In this document: positions 31,394 through 40,338 of the stretch, one piece after another
Position numbering within the stretch: position 1 is the first letter of the stretch
Layout: the number at the start of each line of letters is the position of its first letter
Assembly (NCBI RefSeq): GCF_020447265.1
Contig: NZ_JAJADR010000001.1
Coordinates: 1,240,001-1,304,000, forward strand
Length of the DNA stretch: 64,000 nt
Source of the DNA: Hymenobacter lucidus
GTDB taxonomy: Bacteria; Bacteroidota; Bacteroidia; Cytophagales; Hymenobacteraceae
Direction: 5' to 3'
Translations under genes and position numbers: made by a program
The notes under the pieces: model-generated
What the model was told of the DNA's origin: nothing
Seen by the model: the letters and a program-made list of their open reading frames with translations, nothing else
Databases searched by the model: none

Positions 31394-32209
31394 CTAGTAC
31401 GCTTCTTCGGCGCTGGGGAAGTTGTGGTCTTTTACGTCGGCTACGTAGCGGGTCACGGCGTCATGCATCAGGTCGGCCAGCTCGGCGTAGCGGCGCAAAA
31501 AGCGCGGCTTGAACTCCTTGGTAATACCCAGCATATCGTGGACCACCAGCACCTGCCCGTCTACATCGGGGCCAGCCCCGATGCCGATTACGGGAATGGT
31601 AAGCTGTTCGGCTACCTGCTTGGCCAGCGCCGACGGAATCTTTTCCAGCACCAAAGCAAAGCAGCCCAGATCCTGAAGCAGCTGCGCGTCTTCGATCAGC
31701 TTCTGGGCTTCGGCTTCTTCCTTGGCCCGCACCGTGTAGGTGCCGAATTTGTAGATGCTCTGCGGCGTGAGGCCCAGATGGCCCATGACGGGGATGCCGG
31801 CGGTGAGAATACGCGTAATGGATTCCTTGATTTCGGCGCCGCCTTCCAGCTTAATAGAGTGCGCCCCCGATTCTTTCATGATGCGGATGGCCGAGCGCAA
31901 CGCTTCCGACGAGTTGCCCTGGTACGAGCCGAACGGCATATCGACTACCACCAAAGCCCGCTTCACGGCCCGCACTACACTCTGGGCGTGGTAAATCATC
32001 TGGTCCAGGGTGATGGGCAGTGTCGTTTCGTGACCGGCCATAACGTTGGAGGCCGAGTCGCCGACGAGCAGCACGTCAATACCCGCTCCGTCGAGGATGG
32101 TGGCCATGGAGAAATCGTAGGCGGTCAGCATCGAAATCTTTTCGCCCCGGCGTTTCATGGCCAGGAGCTGGTGCGTAGTAACGAGCTTAACTTCTTTGTG
32201 CTGCGACAT
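31394..32209 (-). CDS. panB: 3-methyl-2-oxobutanoate hydroxymethyltransferase
   Basis: A 271-residue TIM-barrel enzyme that makes ketopantoate from 2-oxoisovalerate and methylene-tetrahydrofolate, the first committed step of pantothenate and CoA synthesis. Family motifs: [42 protein letters not shown]-type loop [23 protein letters not shown] and [17 protein letters not shown]. Complete and of normal length. A TTG-N17-TACTTTTG promoter candidate lies far upstream (32379-32406). Confidence 0.97.
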   Translation of the reverse strand: MSQHKEVKLVTTHQLLAMKRRGEKISMLTAYDFSMATILDGAGIDVLLVGDSASNVMAGHETTLPITLDQMIYHAQSVVRAVKRALVVVDMPFGSYQGNSSEALRSAIRIMKESGAHSIKLEGGAEIKESITRILTAGIPVMGHLGLTPQSIYKFGTYTVRAKEEAEAQKLIEDAQLLQDLGCFALVLEKIPSALAKQVAEQLTIPVIGIGAGPDVDGQVLVVHDMLGITKEFKPRFLRRYAELADLMHDAVTRYVADVKDHNFPSAEEAY

Positions 32210-32378
32210 CAGAGGAAACTGCTAAATCAGAGTGAGACGAATAAGGGCAAAGCTGCGGATTTTTTGCCATATCCGGCCCACACCGCCACCCAGGCGTAGG
32301 TAGGAAGCCTGCCGCACGGAAGAAGTTTGACCCCGCTGCCATTCACGACAAAGGCCTGCCGCCTGCTATTTCTAGCCA

Positions 32379-32406
32379 CAAAAGTAAGCTGCCGGCAACT
32401 GCACAA
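32379..32406 (-). promoter_or_regulatory. panB: Candidate promoter upstream of panB
   Basis: Minus strand TTG (32406-32404), 17 bases, TACTTTTG (32386-32379). It would give a panB leader of about 160 bases. The stretch 32210-32378 has no other feature. Confidence 0.4.
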
Positions 32407-32417
32407 CCAGTTGCCGC

Positions 32418-35324
32418 CTACCGGTTCAGGAAAGAGCGGTTGCGGTTCAGCTTCAGGTCCTGGAGCAACGACGACTTAGCTGCAATGGTCACGAAGTAGC
32501 CGCGGGTGAGGCCGAAGGGCCGCCAGTTGCCCGTAATCTGCCAGCAATGCAGGTCGCGGTAGAAGTCCAGGGACGGCGCTACCACCTGCTTGCTCACGAA
32601 GTCGTAGCTGGCATTGTAGCCGAAGCGGAAGTTGCTGGTTAGCTTCACCGAGCCGCTGGCCGTAACCGAGGCCGACGTAATGGGGCGCCGCAGGCGGGTG
32701 CCGCGCTCCGGCAGCGGGCCGGGGTCGGTGTAGCCCGTGGTGAAGCTAGTGGACAGTTCCCAGGGAATCTCAAAATCGACGTAATCTTCGTACGGATTAA
32801 TGCGGTTGGGCGTACCCAGAGTGGGGTCGTTGGTGGGCGGCAGATTACGTGGCACCGTCGACTTCTTCTTGCCCTGAGCCGGGTTAAACTGATAGCTGAG
32901 CGACAAATCGGCGGTGGCCAGGCGAGCCAGGCGGCGTCTTGACTGCTCAAACAGGTACTTGTTCAGCAGGCGGCCGGTAGAGTCGCGCTGGTAGAAGACG
33001 AAGTTGGCGTTGACGTTCAGGTTGAGCTTACGGGCAACCTGGGTGCGGAACACGGCCGACAGCGGCTGCAGGTTGAACGAATCGGCTACCAGGTTGTAGC
33101 CCGTGCTGAAGTCGAGGCCATCGATGAGGCTGACTTTCTCAAACGGGGTGGTGCCGGTGGTATCGTTGTTGTTGCGTACCTTCATTTCCACCTGGTTCTG
33201 CAGCGAGAAACTGATCTGGCTGGTCTCGGTGCCGCTGGGGGTGCCGTAGAGGAAGCCCTGGTAGCGCGAGAAAGTAACCGGGTTCAGAATGCGGCCCGTA
33301 TTCTCATTGTACACGTTGTAGCGCTGGCCCTGGCTGTTGGTCAGGTCGCCCAGCGGCTGGTTGTTATTGAAAAAGTACAGGCTGCTGCGCCGGGTATAGT
33401 CGGGCGAATAGCTGTAGTTGAAGCTGGGCGTGAGCTTGTGCCGGATGGCCTGAATCTTACGGGTGCCTTTGCGCACTATTGTGCCGTAGATGTTGGTGCC
33501 CATATTGATGCCGCCCGACCAGTTGTACACCCGGTTGAAGCCCCGCACGGTATCGATGCGGATGGCGCGGGCCACATTGTTGTAGGAGTAGTTCAGGCGC
33601 TTGTTGTACCACACCTCACCGTAGTTGATGGACGGCGACACGTTGAAGTATTTGAGCACCGGCAGCGGAATGGTATAGCTGCCCAGCGCAATCTGGAACT
33701 GGTGCTGCACGCCGGTCTGGGAATTGCGGAACAGCGGCTTCAGGCTGTTGAGCGAAACGGGCAGCTGGCTGGCTTCGCTGGTACCGCCCAGCAGTGGAAT
33801 ACCGCCGCCCAGAGTGCGGGCGGGCAGGGAGTTGCTCAGGCGGTTCTGGCCCGTGAAGGTGTAAGCCACCGAAAACTGCTCGTAGAAGCGGCCTCGGGGC
33901 GCAATGCCCAGCAGCTCATAGGGGTATTGCCGGGCCACGCCTACCGTAACGTCGGGCAGGGTAAAATCCATGCTGCCGGTAGCCGTATTCTGGCTCTGGC
34001 TCATCTGCAGGGAGTAGTTAACGGGCGAGTTACGAATCTGCTTCTGGTAGCTAACCGTGGAGCTGAAGGCCGGCGTGAGGTAGCGGCGCTGGTCGAAGCT
34101 GTTCTGTTGGTTGTAGTCGTTGCTGCCGGCCTGCACGCTGGCCGAGAACCGGCCGCCGCCGGGCCGGGGCGTAGGCGTGTGGTTCCAGCTCAGCCAGAAC
34201 GTGCGCGGCGTGCGGGGCTTGCGGTACTCCGAGTTGGTATTCACCGTGTTGGAGCGTAGAATCAGGTCCGGTGGCCGGGCGCTGTAGCTGAAATTCAGCA
34301 AGCCATTATAGGAGTAGCGCTTCAGGTACTGCATTTCGGTCGTGACGCCGAAGCCGCCGAAGGAGTTGGCCACGCCCGAATAGATGTCGCCCGTGACGCG
34401 TACCCCGATGTTGTCGTTTACTACCCAATAGTAGCCGCCGTTGCGCAAGGCGAAGCCCCGGTCGGAGGTCTGACCAAAGGAAGGAATAATCAGGCCTGAG
34501 GCCCGGCTTTTGCCCGGCGTGGGGAAATAGCCGAACAGAAAGCCCAGCGGCGTCGGAATGTCGCCGATAACGAGGTTGAAGGGTCCGGTTACCACCTTTT
34601 CCTTCGGAATCATCTTCATCTTGGTGGCATTGATGAAAAAGTGCGGGTGCTCGAGGTTGCAGGTGGTGTAGCGCCCATTACGGCCGAATATTTCGTTCAG
34701 CTCGTTTTTCTTGATGGTTTCGGCGTGTACGTAGCCTTCGCCCTGCTGGGTGACGGCCTCGGCAATTTTGCCGCGCTTGGTTTTGAAGTTATAGTTGATG
34801 CGGCCCGCTGTATAAGTGCCCCCACCATCCTTAAAGATGGGCTTGCCTTGCACTTTACCGGTGGTGTCCTGGGCGCCTTCGGCCGTCAGCAGGTTTTTGC
34901 TGTAGTCTACCGTAATGCGGTTGGCCTGCAGGTCCATGTCGCCGTAGTCGATGGACGACTTGTTGTAAAGGCGCGCTATTTTGTTCTGTACTTCGAACCG
35001 AATCGAGTCGGTGGCAGAATATTTAATAGTCGTTTCGATGTCGCCTTTGGGCCGGGCCGACACGCGCAACGAGTCGCCGGTGGCGCTGCTGTCGGTGGCC
35101 GTCAGCAGGCGCGCAGTGCGAGTCGTATCGGGCCGTGGATCGGTCAGAGGGCGTCCATTAGGGTCAAAACGGGGTACTTTGGCCGGCATGCCGGGCTTCT
35201 GCACCCGCTGGGCCCAGGCCTCGGAACTACTGTTGAGCCATAGTGCGGCCACCAGCAGCAAAGGCTGCCAGAGGCGGAGATAAGGACGGATTGCGGACAG
35301 GATAGACAGCGTAGACGGGGCCAC
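32418..35324 (-). CDS. lptD: LPS-assembly protein LptD
   Basis: A protein of about 968 residues when started at the GTG at 35324. That start gives a signal peptide (LWQPLLLVAALWLNSSSEAWA) and leaves the TACCTTTG promoter box (35357-35364) outside the gene; the longer reading from a TTG at 35381 would contain the promoter. The N-terminal OstA/LptA-like jellyroll (about 110-230: LYNKSSIDYGDMDLQANRIT, LTAEGAQDTTGKVQGKPIF) receives lipopolysaccharide from the periplasmic bridge. The rest is the large outer-membrane barrel (GDIPTPLGFLFGYFPTPGKS, GGYYWVVNDNIGVRVTGDIY) ending near KLTSNFRFGYNASYDF. The conserved LptE partner is not encoded nearby. Divergent from the amidase gene. Confidence 0.87.
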   Translation of the reverse strand: MAPSTLSILSAIRPYLRLWQPLLLVAALWLNSSSEAWAQRVQKPGMPAKVPRFDPNGRPLTDPRPDTTRTARLLTATDSSATGDSLRVSARPKGDIETTIKYSATDSIRFEVQNKIARLYNKSSIDYGDMDLQANRITVDYSKNLLTAEGAQDTTGKVQGKPIFKDGGGTYTAGRINYNFKTKRGKIAEAVTQQGEGYVHAETIKKNELNEIFGRNGRYTTCNLEHPHFFINATKMKMIPKEKVVTGPFNLVIGDIPTPLGFLFGYFPTPGKSRASGLIIPSFGQTSDRGFALRNGGYYWVVNDNIGVRVTGDIYSGVANSFGGFGVTTEMQYLKRYSYNGLLNFSYSARPPDLILRSNTVNTNSEYRKPRTPRTFWLSWNHTPTPRPGGGRFSASVQAGSNDYNQQNSFDQRRYLTPAFSSTVSYQKQIRNSPVNYSLQMSQSQNTATGSMDFTLPDVTVGVARQYPYELLGIAPRGRFYEQFSVAYTFTGQNRLSNSLPARTLGGGIPLLGGTSEASQLPVSLNSLKPLFRNSQTGVQHQFQIALGSYTIPLPVLKYFNVSPSINYGEVWYNKRLNYSYNNVARAIRIDTVRGFNRVYNWSGGINMGTNIYGTIVRKGTRKIQAIRHKLTPSFNYSYSPDYTRRSSLYFFNNNQPLGDLTNSQGQRYNVYNENTGRILNPVTFSRYQGFLYGTPSGTETSQISFSLQNQVEMKVRNNNDTTGTTPFEKVSLIDGLDFSTGYNLVADSFNLQPLSAVFRTQVARKLNLNVNANFVFYQRDSTGRLLNKYLFEQSRRRLARLATADLSLSYQFNPAQGKKKSTVPRNLPPTNDPTLGTPNRINPYEDYVDFEIPWELSTSFTTGYTDPGPLPERGTRLRRPITSASVTASGSVKLTSNFRFGYNASYDFVSKQVVAPSLDFYRDLHCWQITGNWRPFGLTRGYFVTIAAKSSLLQDLKLNRNRSFLNR

Positions 35325-35356
35325 GTGGTTTTTATCGTTTATTTTGTGGCTGTTTG

Positions 35357-35364
35357 CAAAGGTA
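35357..35364 (-). promoter_or_regulatory. lptD: Candidate -7 box for lptD
   Basis: Minus strand reads TACCTTTG, 32 bases before the GTG start at 35324. Its place helps choose that start. Confidence 0.5.
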
Positions 35365-35393
35365 ACGGGTAGCTGCCCCAACTAACGAACTCC

Positions 35394-36200
35394 GTGCGGA
35401 ATATTGTCGCTCTTTGCGTATCGGGTCTGATTTTTCTTTCAGGCTCATCGGTGGCCGTAGCGCCGGGTGCTCCCGGCCTGCCGCCCCAGAAATATCGTTT
35501 GCGTACCGTGGTGCTCGATGCCGGGCACGGCGGGAAAGACCGTGGCTGTACCGGCGTAAAAGCTAGGGAGGCCGATGTGGCCCTCAAAATCGTGCTGGAA
35601 GTAGGCCAGCTTATTGAGGAGAACATGCCCGACGTGAAGGTGGTGTACACCCGCAAAACCGACGTGTTTGTGGAGTTGGCCGACCGGGCCGGCATTGCCA
35701 ACAAGCACGGCGCCGACCTCTTTATCAGCGTGCACTGCAACGCCAGCGCCCCCTCGGCCTACGGCACCGAGGTCTGGACGATGGGGCCGCACAAAACCGA
35801 CATGAACCTGTCGGTGGCCAAGCGCGAAAACGCCGTAATTCTGCAGGAAGACAACTACAAGGAGCGCTACAGCGGCTTCGACCCGACCTCGCCCCAGAGC
35901 CACATCCTGTTTTCGCTCTACCAGAGTGCCCACATCGTGAACAGCCTGCGCTTTGCCCAGAAAGTTGATCGGCAGTTTAAAACCACGGTGGGCCGGCACT
36001 CGCGCGGGGTGAAGCAGGCGGGCTTTCTGGTGCTCTGGAAATCGACGATGCCCTCGGTGCTGATTGAAGCCGGCTTCCTGACCAACCGCACGGAAGAATT
36101 GTATCTCAACGATAAATCGGGGCAGTCGTATATGGCCTCGGGTATCTACCGGGCTTTCCGGGATTATAAGAATGAACTGGAAGCCATGAATGGAGAATAA
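35394..36200 (+). CDS. N-acetylmuramoyl-L-alanine amidase (Amidase_3)
   Basis: A 268-residue exported zinc amidase that cuts the bond between MurNAc and L-Ala in peptidoglycan. Signal peptide at residues 1-23; then the family motifs VVLDAGHGGKDRGCTG (zinc His), KAREADVALKIVLEVG (zinc Glu), LFISVHCNASAPSAYGTEVW (zinc His) and VLIEAGFLTNRTEELYL (catalytic Glu). No cell-wall-binding repeats. It begins with GTG and is divergent from lptD; the MCE gene follows after 66 bases. Envelope maintenance and cell separation are the usual roles. Confidence 0.93.
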   Translation: MRNIVALCVSGLIFLSGSSVAVAPGAPGLPPQKYRLRTVVLDAGHGGKDRGCTGVKAREADVALKIVLEVGQLIEENMPDVKVVYTRKTDVFVELADRAGIANKHGADLFISVHCNASAPSAYGTEVWTMGPHKTDMNLSVAKRENAVILQEDNYKERYSGFDPTSPQSHILFSLYQSAHIVNSLRFAQKVDRQFKTTVGRHSRGVKQAGFLVLWKSTMPSVLIEAGFLTNRTEELYLNDKSGQSYMASGIYRAFRDYKNELEAMNGE

Positions 36201-36266
36201 ACCGGCTTCAGACCATGAGTTAGCCGTTTATCTTCTGCCCTCTACACCCTCAAGATCTGACGCAGC

Positions 36267-37277
36267 GTGTCAAAAGAACTTAAAGTAGCCCTGCTGGGCA
36301 TCGTGGCCCTGGCAGCCTTATATATTGGCTTCAACTTCCTGAAAGGCAGCAATCTGCTGTCTTCCGATCGGACCTATTACGCCAAGTACGACAACGTGGA
36401 CGGCCTGACCGTGGGCAACCCCGTGATTCTGAACGGTGTGAAAGTAGGCCAGGTGAAAAACATGGAGCTGCTGCCCGAGGAGCGTAACCGCATCCGCGTT
36501 TCCCTAGAGCTGCAGAAAGGCATTACCGTCGGTGACTCTACGGTGGCCAGCCTCTCGGGCTCGTTGCTGGGCAGCAAGACCATTACCCTGTTTCTGGGCA
36601 AGAACTCGAAAGTATTCGATGGTGGGGAGGAGCTGAAGTCCTACACTGTCGCCAGCATTACGGATGCCTTCCAGGCCAAGGCCCTGCCCGTGCTCGGTAC
36701 CGTCGATTCGACGCTGATCAAGGTGAACAGCTTTCTGAGCAAAGAGGCGCGGGTGAGCCTGCAGGCCACGCTGCTCAACGCCCAGGGCAGCACCGAGGCG
36801 CTAAAAAACCTGCTGATCATGAACCAGCGCAACATCAACCAGATTACCACCAACATGGCCCAGCTCACCAATGAGCTGAACAAGACCAGCAAGAAGTTCG
36901 ACCGGATTGCCGTCAACTTCGCCCAGCTCAGCGACTCGCTTAAGAGTGCCCCGGTGGGTCCGGCCATGCGCAAGCTCAACGCCACCATGACCGAAGCCCA
37001 GACCGCCATGACCGGTGTGAATAAGGCCCTGACCGATCAGAAAGGCTCGTTGGGCAAGCTCATCAACGACACGCTGCTCTACCGCAACCTGAACGCCACG
37101 GCCGCCAGCTCTGACGCGCTGCTCAAAGACCTCAAGGCCAACCCCAAGCGCTACGTGCACTTCTCGGTATTCGGGGGCGGCGGCAAGGAAAAGAAAACCA
37201 AAACCGAAGTGGAGTCGACGGCCGTGAAGCCCGACGGCGCCACCACTGAAACCGAAGTGAAAACCACGGTTAAATAA
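36267..37277 (+). CDS. MlaD/MCE family lipid-transport protein
   Basis: A 336-residue periplasmic protein with an N-terminal anchor (KVALLGIVALAALYIGFNFL, residues 6-25) and one MCE domain (about 37-115: YYAKYDNVDGLTVGNPVILNGVKVGQV). A long helical region follows (about 150-285) and then a Lys/Thr/Glu tail. MCE proteins form hexameric rings that carry phospholipids between membranes together with an MlaEF ABC transporter; those partners are not in the window. GTG start. Located with lptD and an amidase in an envelope block. A terminator follows. Confidence 0.9.
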   Translation: MSKELKVALLGIVALAALYIGFNFLKGSNLLSSDRTYYAKYDNVDGLTVGNPVILNGVKVGQVKNMELLPEERNRIRVSLELQKGITVGDSTVASLSGSLLGSKTITLFLGKNSKVFDGGEELKSYTVASITDAFQAKALPVLGTVDSTLIKVNSFLSKEARVSLQATLLNAQGSTEALKNLLIMNQRNINQITTNMAQLTNELNKTSKKFDRIAVNFAQLSDSLKSAPVGPAMRKLNATMTEAQTAMTGVNKALTDQKGSLGKLINDTLLYRNLNATAASSDALLKDLKANPKRYVHFSVFGGGGKEKKTKTEVESTAVKPDGATTETEVKTTVK

Positions 37278-37324
37278 CGGCTGGCCGCATAGCACCGCCG
37301 CTTCGCGCTACTTGCTTACCTTTG

Positions 37325-37348
37325 AATCCGCCCCGCCAGGGGCGGATT
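37325..37348 (+). terminator. Terminator after the MCE gene
   Basis: AATCCGCCCC (37325-37334), loop gcca, GGGGCGGATT (37339-37348), followed by a T run. The TACCTTTG just before it (37317-37324) looks like a promoter box but would be terminated at once. Confidence 0.9.
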
Positions 37349-37368
37349 TTTTTATTGCCCGCACCCGC

Positions 37369-37466
37369 GGTGAAGTTGGGAGAGGTGAAGTTGTGAATTA
37401 GGGCTCAAACTGCGCAAATGGCGCTGTAGAACAGCAATTCACAACTTCACCTCTCCCAACTTCACC
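37369..37466. repeat. Perfect 31-bp inverted repeat built from octamers
   Basis: Left arm 37369-37399 (starts GGTGAAGTTGGGAGAGG) and right arm 37436-37466 are exact reverse complements; the spacer is 36 bases. Each arm is itself a run of TTCACNNC-like units. No ORF. It lies between the MCE terminator and the carboxylase gene. Confidence 0.85.
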
Positions 37467-37498
37467 ATCTTCCCATTCCTCTCCCCACCCACTTCCCG

Positions 37499-39127
37499 AT
37501 GAACCTCGAATTCAACAAAAACGAAGACAGCAGCAAGCAGCTTAATTTTCAACTTTCCCAGCGCCTCAAAAAGATGCAGCTCGGTGGCGGCGAAAAGCGC
37601 ATCGAGGCCCACAAGGCCAAGGGCAAGCTCACGGCCCGGGAGCGGATAGACTATTTGATTGATAAGGATTCCCAAACGGTGGAAATCGGGGCCTTTGCCG
37701 GCGAGGGAATGTACAAGGAGGAAGGCGGCTGCCCCGGCGGCGGTGTGGTGGTGGTTATCGGCTGGGTGCAGGGCCGGCAGTGCGTGATTGTGGCCAACGA
37801 CGCCACCGTGAAGGCCGGGGCTTGGTTTCCGATTACGGCCAAGAAAAACCTGCGGGCCCAGGAAATCAGCATCGAAAACAAGCTGCCCATCATCTACCTC
37901 GTCGACTCAGCCGGGGTGTATTTGCCGATGCAGGACGAAATCTTCCCCGATAAGGAGCACTTCGGCCGCATCTTCCGCAACAACGCCGTGATGAGCAGCA
38001 TGGGCATTGTGCAGCTGGCCGCCATTATGGGGCCCTGCGTGGCTGGCGGCGCGTATTTGCCGATTATGTCTGACGAGGCCATGATTGTGGACGGTACCGG
38101 CTCGGTGTTTCTGGCGGGCTCCTACCTGGTGAAGTCGGCTATTGGCGAAACCATCGACAACGAAACGCTGGGCGGCGCTACCACGCACTCCGAAATTTCG
38201 GGCGTGACGGACTACAAGTTTGCCACCGACGAAGAGTGCCTGGAGCACATCCGCAATATCTTCGACAAGCTCGGCGGCCACGCAACGGCCGGCTTCTCGC
38301 GCAAAGCCCCACTGGCCCCGGCCAAGGACGAGAAGGAAATCCTGGGTTTGCTGCCGTCGGATCGGGTGAAGCCCTACGACATGATGGACATCATCGAGCG
38401 GCTAGTGGATAACTCCGAGTTTGAGCCCTACAAGGACCTCTACGGCCAGACGCTGATCTGCGGGCTGGCCCGCATCGACGGTTGGGCCGTGGGCATCGTG
38501 GCCAACCAGCGCAAAATCGTGAAGACCAAGAAGGGCGCCATGCAGATGGGCGGCGTTATCTACTCCGACTCGGCCGATAAAGCCGCGCGCTTTATCATGA
38601 ACTGCAACCAGAAGCGGATTCCGCTGGTGTTTCTGCACGACGTGTCGGGCTTCATGGTCGGCTCGCAGTCGGAGCACGGCGGCATCATCAAGGACGGGGC
38701 GAAGATGGTGAATGCCATGGCCAACTCGGTGGTACCCAAGTTCTCGGTCATTATCGGCAACAGCTACGGGGCCGGCAACTACGCCATGTGCGGCAAAGCC
38801 TACGACCCGCGCCTGATAGTGGCCTGGCCCACGGCCCAGCTGGCCGTGATGAGCGGGGCCGCCGCCGCCAACACGCTGCTCCAGATTCAGGTGGCTTCTC
38901 TCAAAGCCAAGGGCGAAGTCATTACCCCCGAAGCCGAAAAGGAGCTGCTGGACCGCATCAAGGCCCGTTACGACGAGCAGCTCTCACCCTACTACGCCGC
39001 AGCCCGCCTCTGGGTCGACGCCATCATCAACCCACTGGAAACCCGCAAAGTCATTTCCGAAGGCATTTCCATGGCGAACCACGCGCCGATTGAGAAGGCG
39101 TACAATGTGGGCGTGATTCAGGTGTGA
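37499..39127 (+). CDS. Acyl-CoA carboxylase, beta (carboxyltransferase) subunit
   Basis: A 542-residue biotin-dependent carboxyltransferase with two crotonase-like halves. Motifs such as LVDSAGVYLPMQDEIFPD, GGAYLPIMSDEAMIV and GAGNYAMCGKAYDPRLIVAW match the methylcrotonyl-CoA/propionyl-CoA group. It moves a carboxyl group from carboxybiotin to an acyl-CoA. The biotin-carrying alpha subunit is not adjacent, so substrate (propionyl, methylcrotonyl or other) cannot be fixed by context. The MeaB gene at 59356 shows that the genome has a methylmalonyl-CoA pathway, which would fit propionyl-CoA. Leading perfect inverted repeat at 37369-37466. Confidence 0.92.
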   Translation: MNLEFNKNEDSSKQLNFQLSQRLKKMQLGGGEKRIEAHKAKGKLTARERIDYLIDKDSQTVEIGAFAGEGMYKEEGGCPGGGVVVVIGWVQGRQCVIVANDATVKAGAWFPITAKKNLRAQEISIENKLPIIYLVDSAGVYLPMQDEIFPDKEHFGRIFRNNAVMSSMGIVQLAAIMGPCVAGGAYLPIMSDEAMIVDGTGSVFLAGSYLVKSAIGETIDNETLGGATTHSEISGVTDYKFATDEECLEHIRNIFDKLGGHATAGFSRKAPLAPAKDEKEILGLLPSDRVKPYDMMDIIERLVDNSEFEPYKDLYGQTLICGLARIDGWAVGIVANQRKIVKTKKGAMQMGGVIYSDSADKAARFIMNCNQKRIPLVFLHDVSGFMVGSQSEHGGIIKDGAKMVNAMANSVVPKFSVIIGNSYGAGNYAMCGKAYDPRLIVAWPTAQLAVMSGAAAANTLLQIQVASLKAKGEVITPEAEKELLDRIKARYDEQLSPYYAAARLWVDAIINPLETRKVISEGISMANHAPIEKAYNVGVIQV

Positions 39128-39164
39128 GGCAAAAAAACGGTATTCATTTATTGCTTGCAGTAAG

Positions 39165-39677
39165 ATGGAAATACAGCAGTTTTGGCAACTAATTGAGGCT
39201 GCCAAGAAAAAAAGCGGGGGAGATATAGAAGAGCAAGCGGAGCTTCTGACTGAAAAGCTGGCTACTCTTTCAATGGATGAAATCCTGGAATTCGACCGGA
39301 TTTTCACGCAGCTTCTTCATGCTGCTTACCAGTCTAAACTTTGGGCAGCCGCTTACCTGATTCTGGGCGGCTGCTCCGATGATGGGTTTGAATACTTCCG
39401 GGCCTGGTTAATTGCCCGAGGTCAGAAAGTATATGAAACGGCGGTAGCAGATGCTGACGGCCTGGCTAAGCTCATCAAGCAGGATGATGCCGAAGAAGCG
39501 GAGGCGGAGTCGATGCTGTATGTAGCTAGTACTGCCTATGAGCAAAAGACTGGTAAGGATGATTTCCACGAACTGGCGCCTCTGCCACCTTCACTACCAA
39601 CGCTTGATTTAAGCTGGTCTGATGACGAAAAGTTACTCTCCGAGCTCCTGCCGAAGCTGTTTAAGAAATTCGGCTGA
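39165..39677 (+). CDS. DUF4240 domain-containing protein
   Basis: A 170-residue protein that begins with the DUF4240 hallmark (EIQQFWQLIEAAKKKSGGDIEEQ) followed by LSMDEILEFDRIF, GGCSDDGFEYFRAWLIARGQ and YETAVADADGLAKL. DUF4240 proteins are often found as immunity-like or stray accessory genes; the biochemical role is unknown. GC content here is clearly lower than in the carboxylase gene just upstream, so this and the following small gene may form an acquired islet. Confidence 0.85.
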   Translation: MEIQQFWQLIEAAKKKSGGDIEEQAELLTEKLATLSMDEILEFDRIFTQLLHAAYQSKLWAAAYLILGGCSDDGFEYFRAWLIARGQKVYETAVADADGLAKLIKQDDAEEAEAESMLYVASTAYEQKTGKDDFHELAPLPPSLPTLDLSWSDDEKLLSELLPKLFKKFG

Positions 39678-39821
39678 GTATAGAACCCAGTAAACTGACA
39701 ACCATCCTTTGCAGTCGCTCAGCTATGCCGAGTGACACTGACGCTTGCCCGATCTTTGCCCATACGGCGCGGGACCCTCACGGCACAGCCGTTCCTGTAG
39801 TGTGCAATCGAATAGCTAACG

Positions 39822-40061
39822 ATGTATAAAGATCTTAACAAACAGCAGCGTGCACTGCATGACTTGATGAGTGACATCTCGGAGGAAGCTTGGTGCGCAG
39901 GCTGGATGGAAGGTTTGGAGTACGCATTGTGGCACATCGTGCTCCACGGACCGGCGAAATATGGTTGGGACCTGATTGGTGAACAAACCATTCAGCAATT
40001 GCAGCACTTATCACAGCTGGCAGATGGCTGGATAGTGTTCGACGATGTCAAGCAGGAATAG
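39822..40061 (+). CDS. Small hypothetical protein
   Basis: A 79-residue acidic, mostly helical protein with several Trp (EEAWCAGWMEGLEYALWHIV). It has no recognised family. The composition matches that of the DUF4240 gene upstream (144 bases away), and both differ from the GC-rich surroundings. That the protein is real is suggested by its coherent hydrophobic pattern and stop/start spacing, but homologues were not checked. Confidence 0.6.
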   Translation: MYKDLNKQQRALHDLMSDISEEAWCAGWMEGLEYALWHIVLHGPAKYGWDLIGEQTIQQLQHLSQLADGWIVFDDVKQE

Positions 40062-40247
40062 CTGTTTCATTATCTGAATGGCAGCAGATGTTCGCATCCG
40101 CTAATCCTGATGAGTATCTCATGGTGTATAAGGAGTAATAAAACTCTCAGCTTCCTGGCCGCCTACGCCCCGCTGGGGCTTTAGCCGCCAAAAATGCACC
40201 GCTGGATAACAAGGCCGCTTAGTCTGTCTTACCTTCTCCTAATTCCC

Positions 40248-40277
40248 GGCCCGCCGCAACGCCTGTTGCGGCGGGCC
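40248..40277. terminator. GC-rich hairpin
   Basis: GGCCCGCCGCAAC (40248-40260) pairs exactly with 40265-40277; loop gcct; followed by gctttggtttcc, a weak T-rich tail. It may end transcription coming from the small gene before the array. Confidence 0.6.
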
Positions 40278-40338
40278 GCTTTGGTTTCCAGTGGTTTCTA
40301 CCTGACTTTGTCGGCAGCCCGCGCCCGATTACGGGTGT

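Noticed and set aside
35325..35381. Longer lptD reading from a TTG at 35381
   Set aside because: It would place the TACCTTTG promoter box inside the gene and push the signal peptide away from the N-terminus.
37317..37324. TACCTTTG as a promoter of the acyl-CoA carboxylase gene
   Set aside because: A strong terminator starts at the next base (37325), so a transcript from here would end at once.
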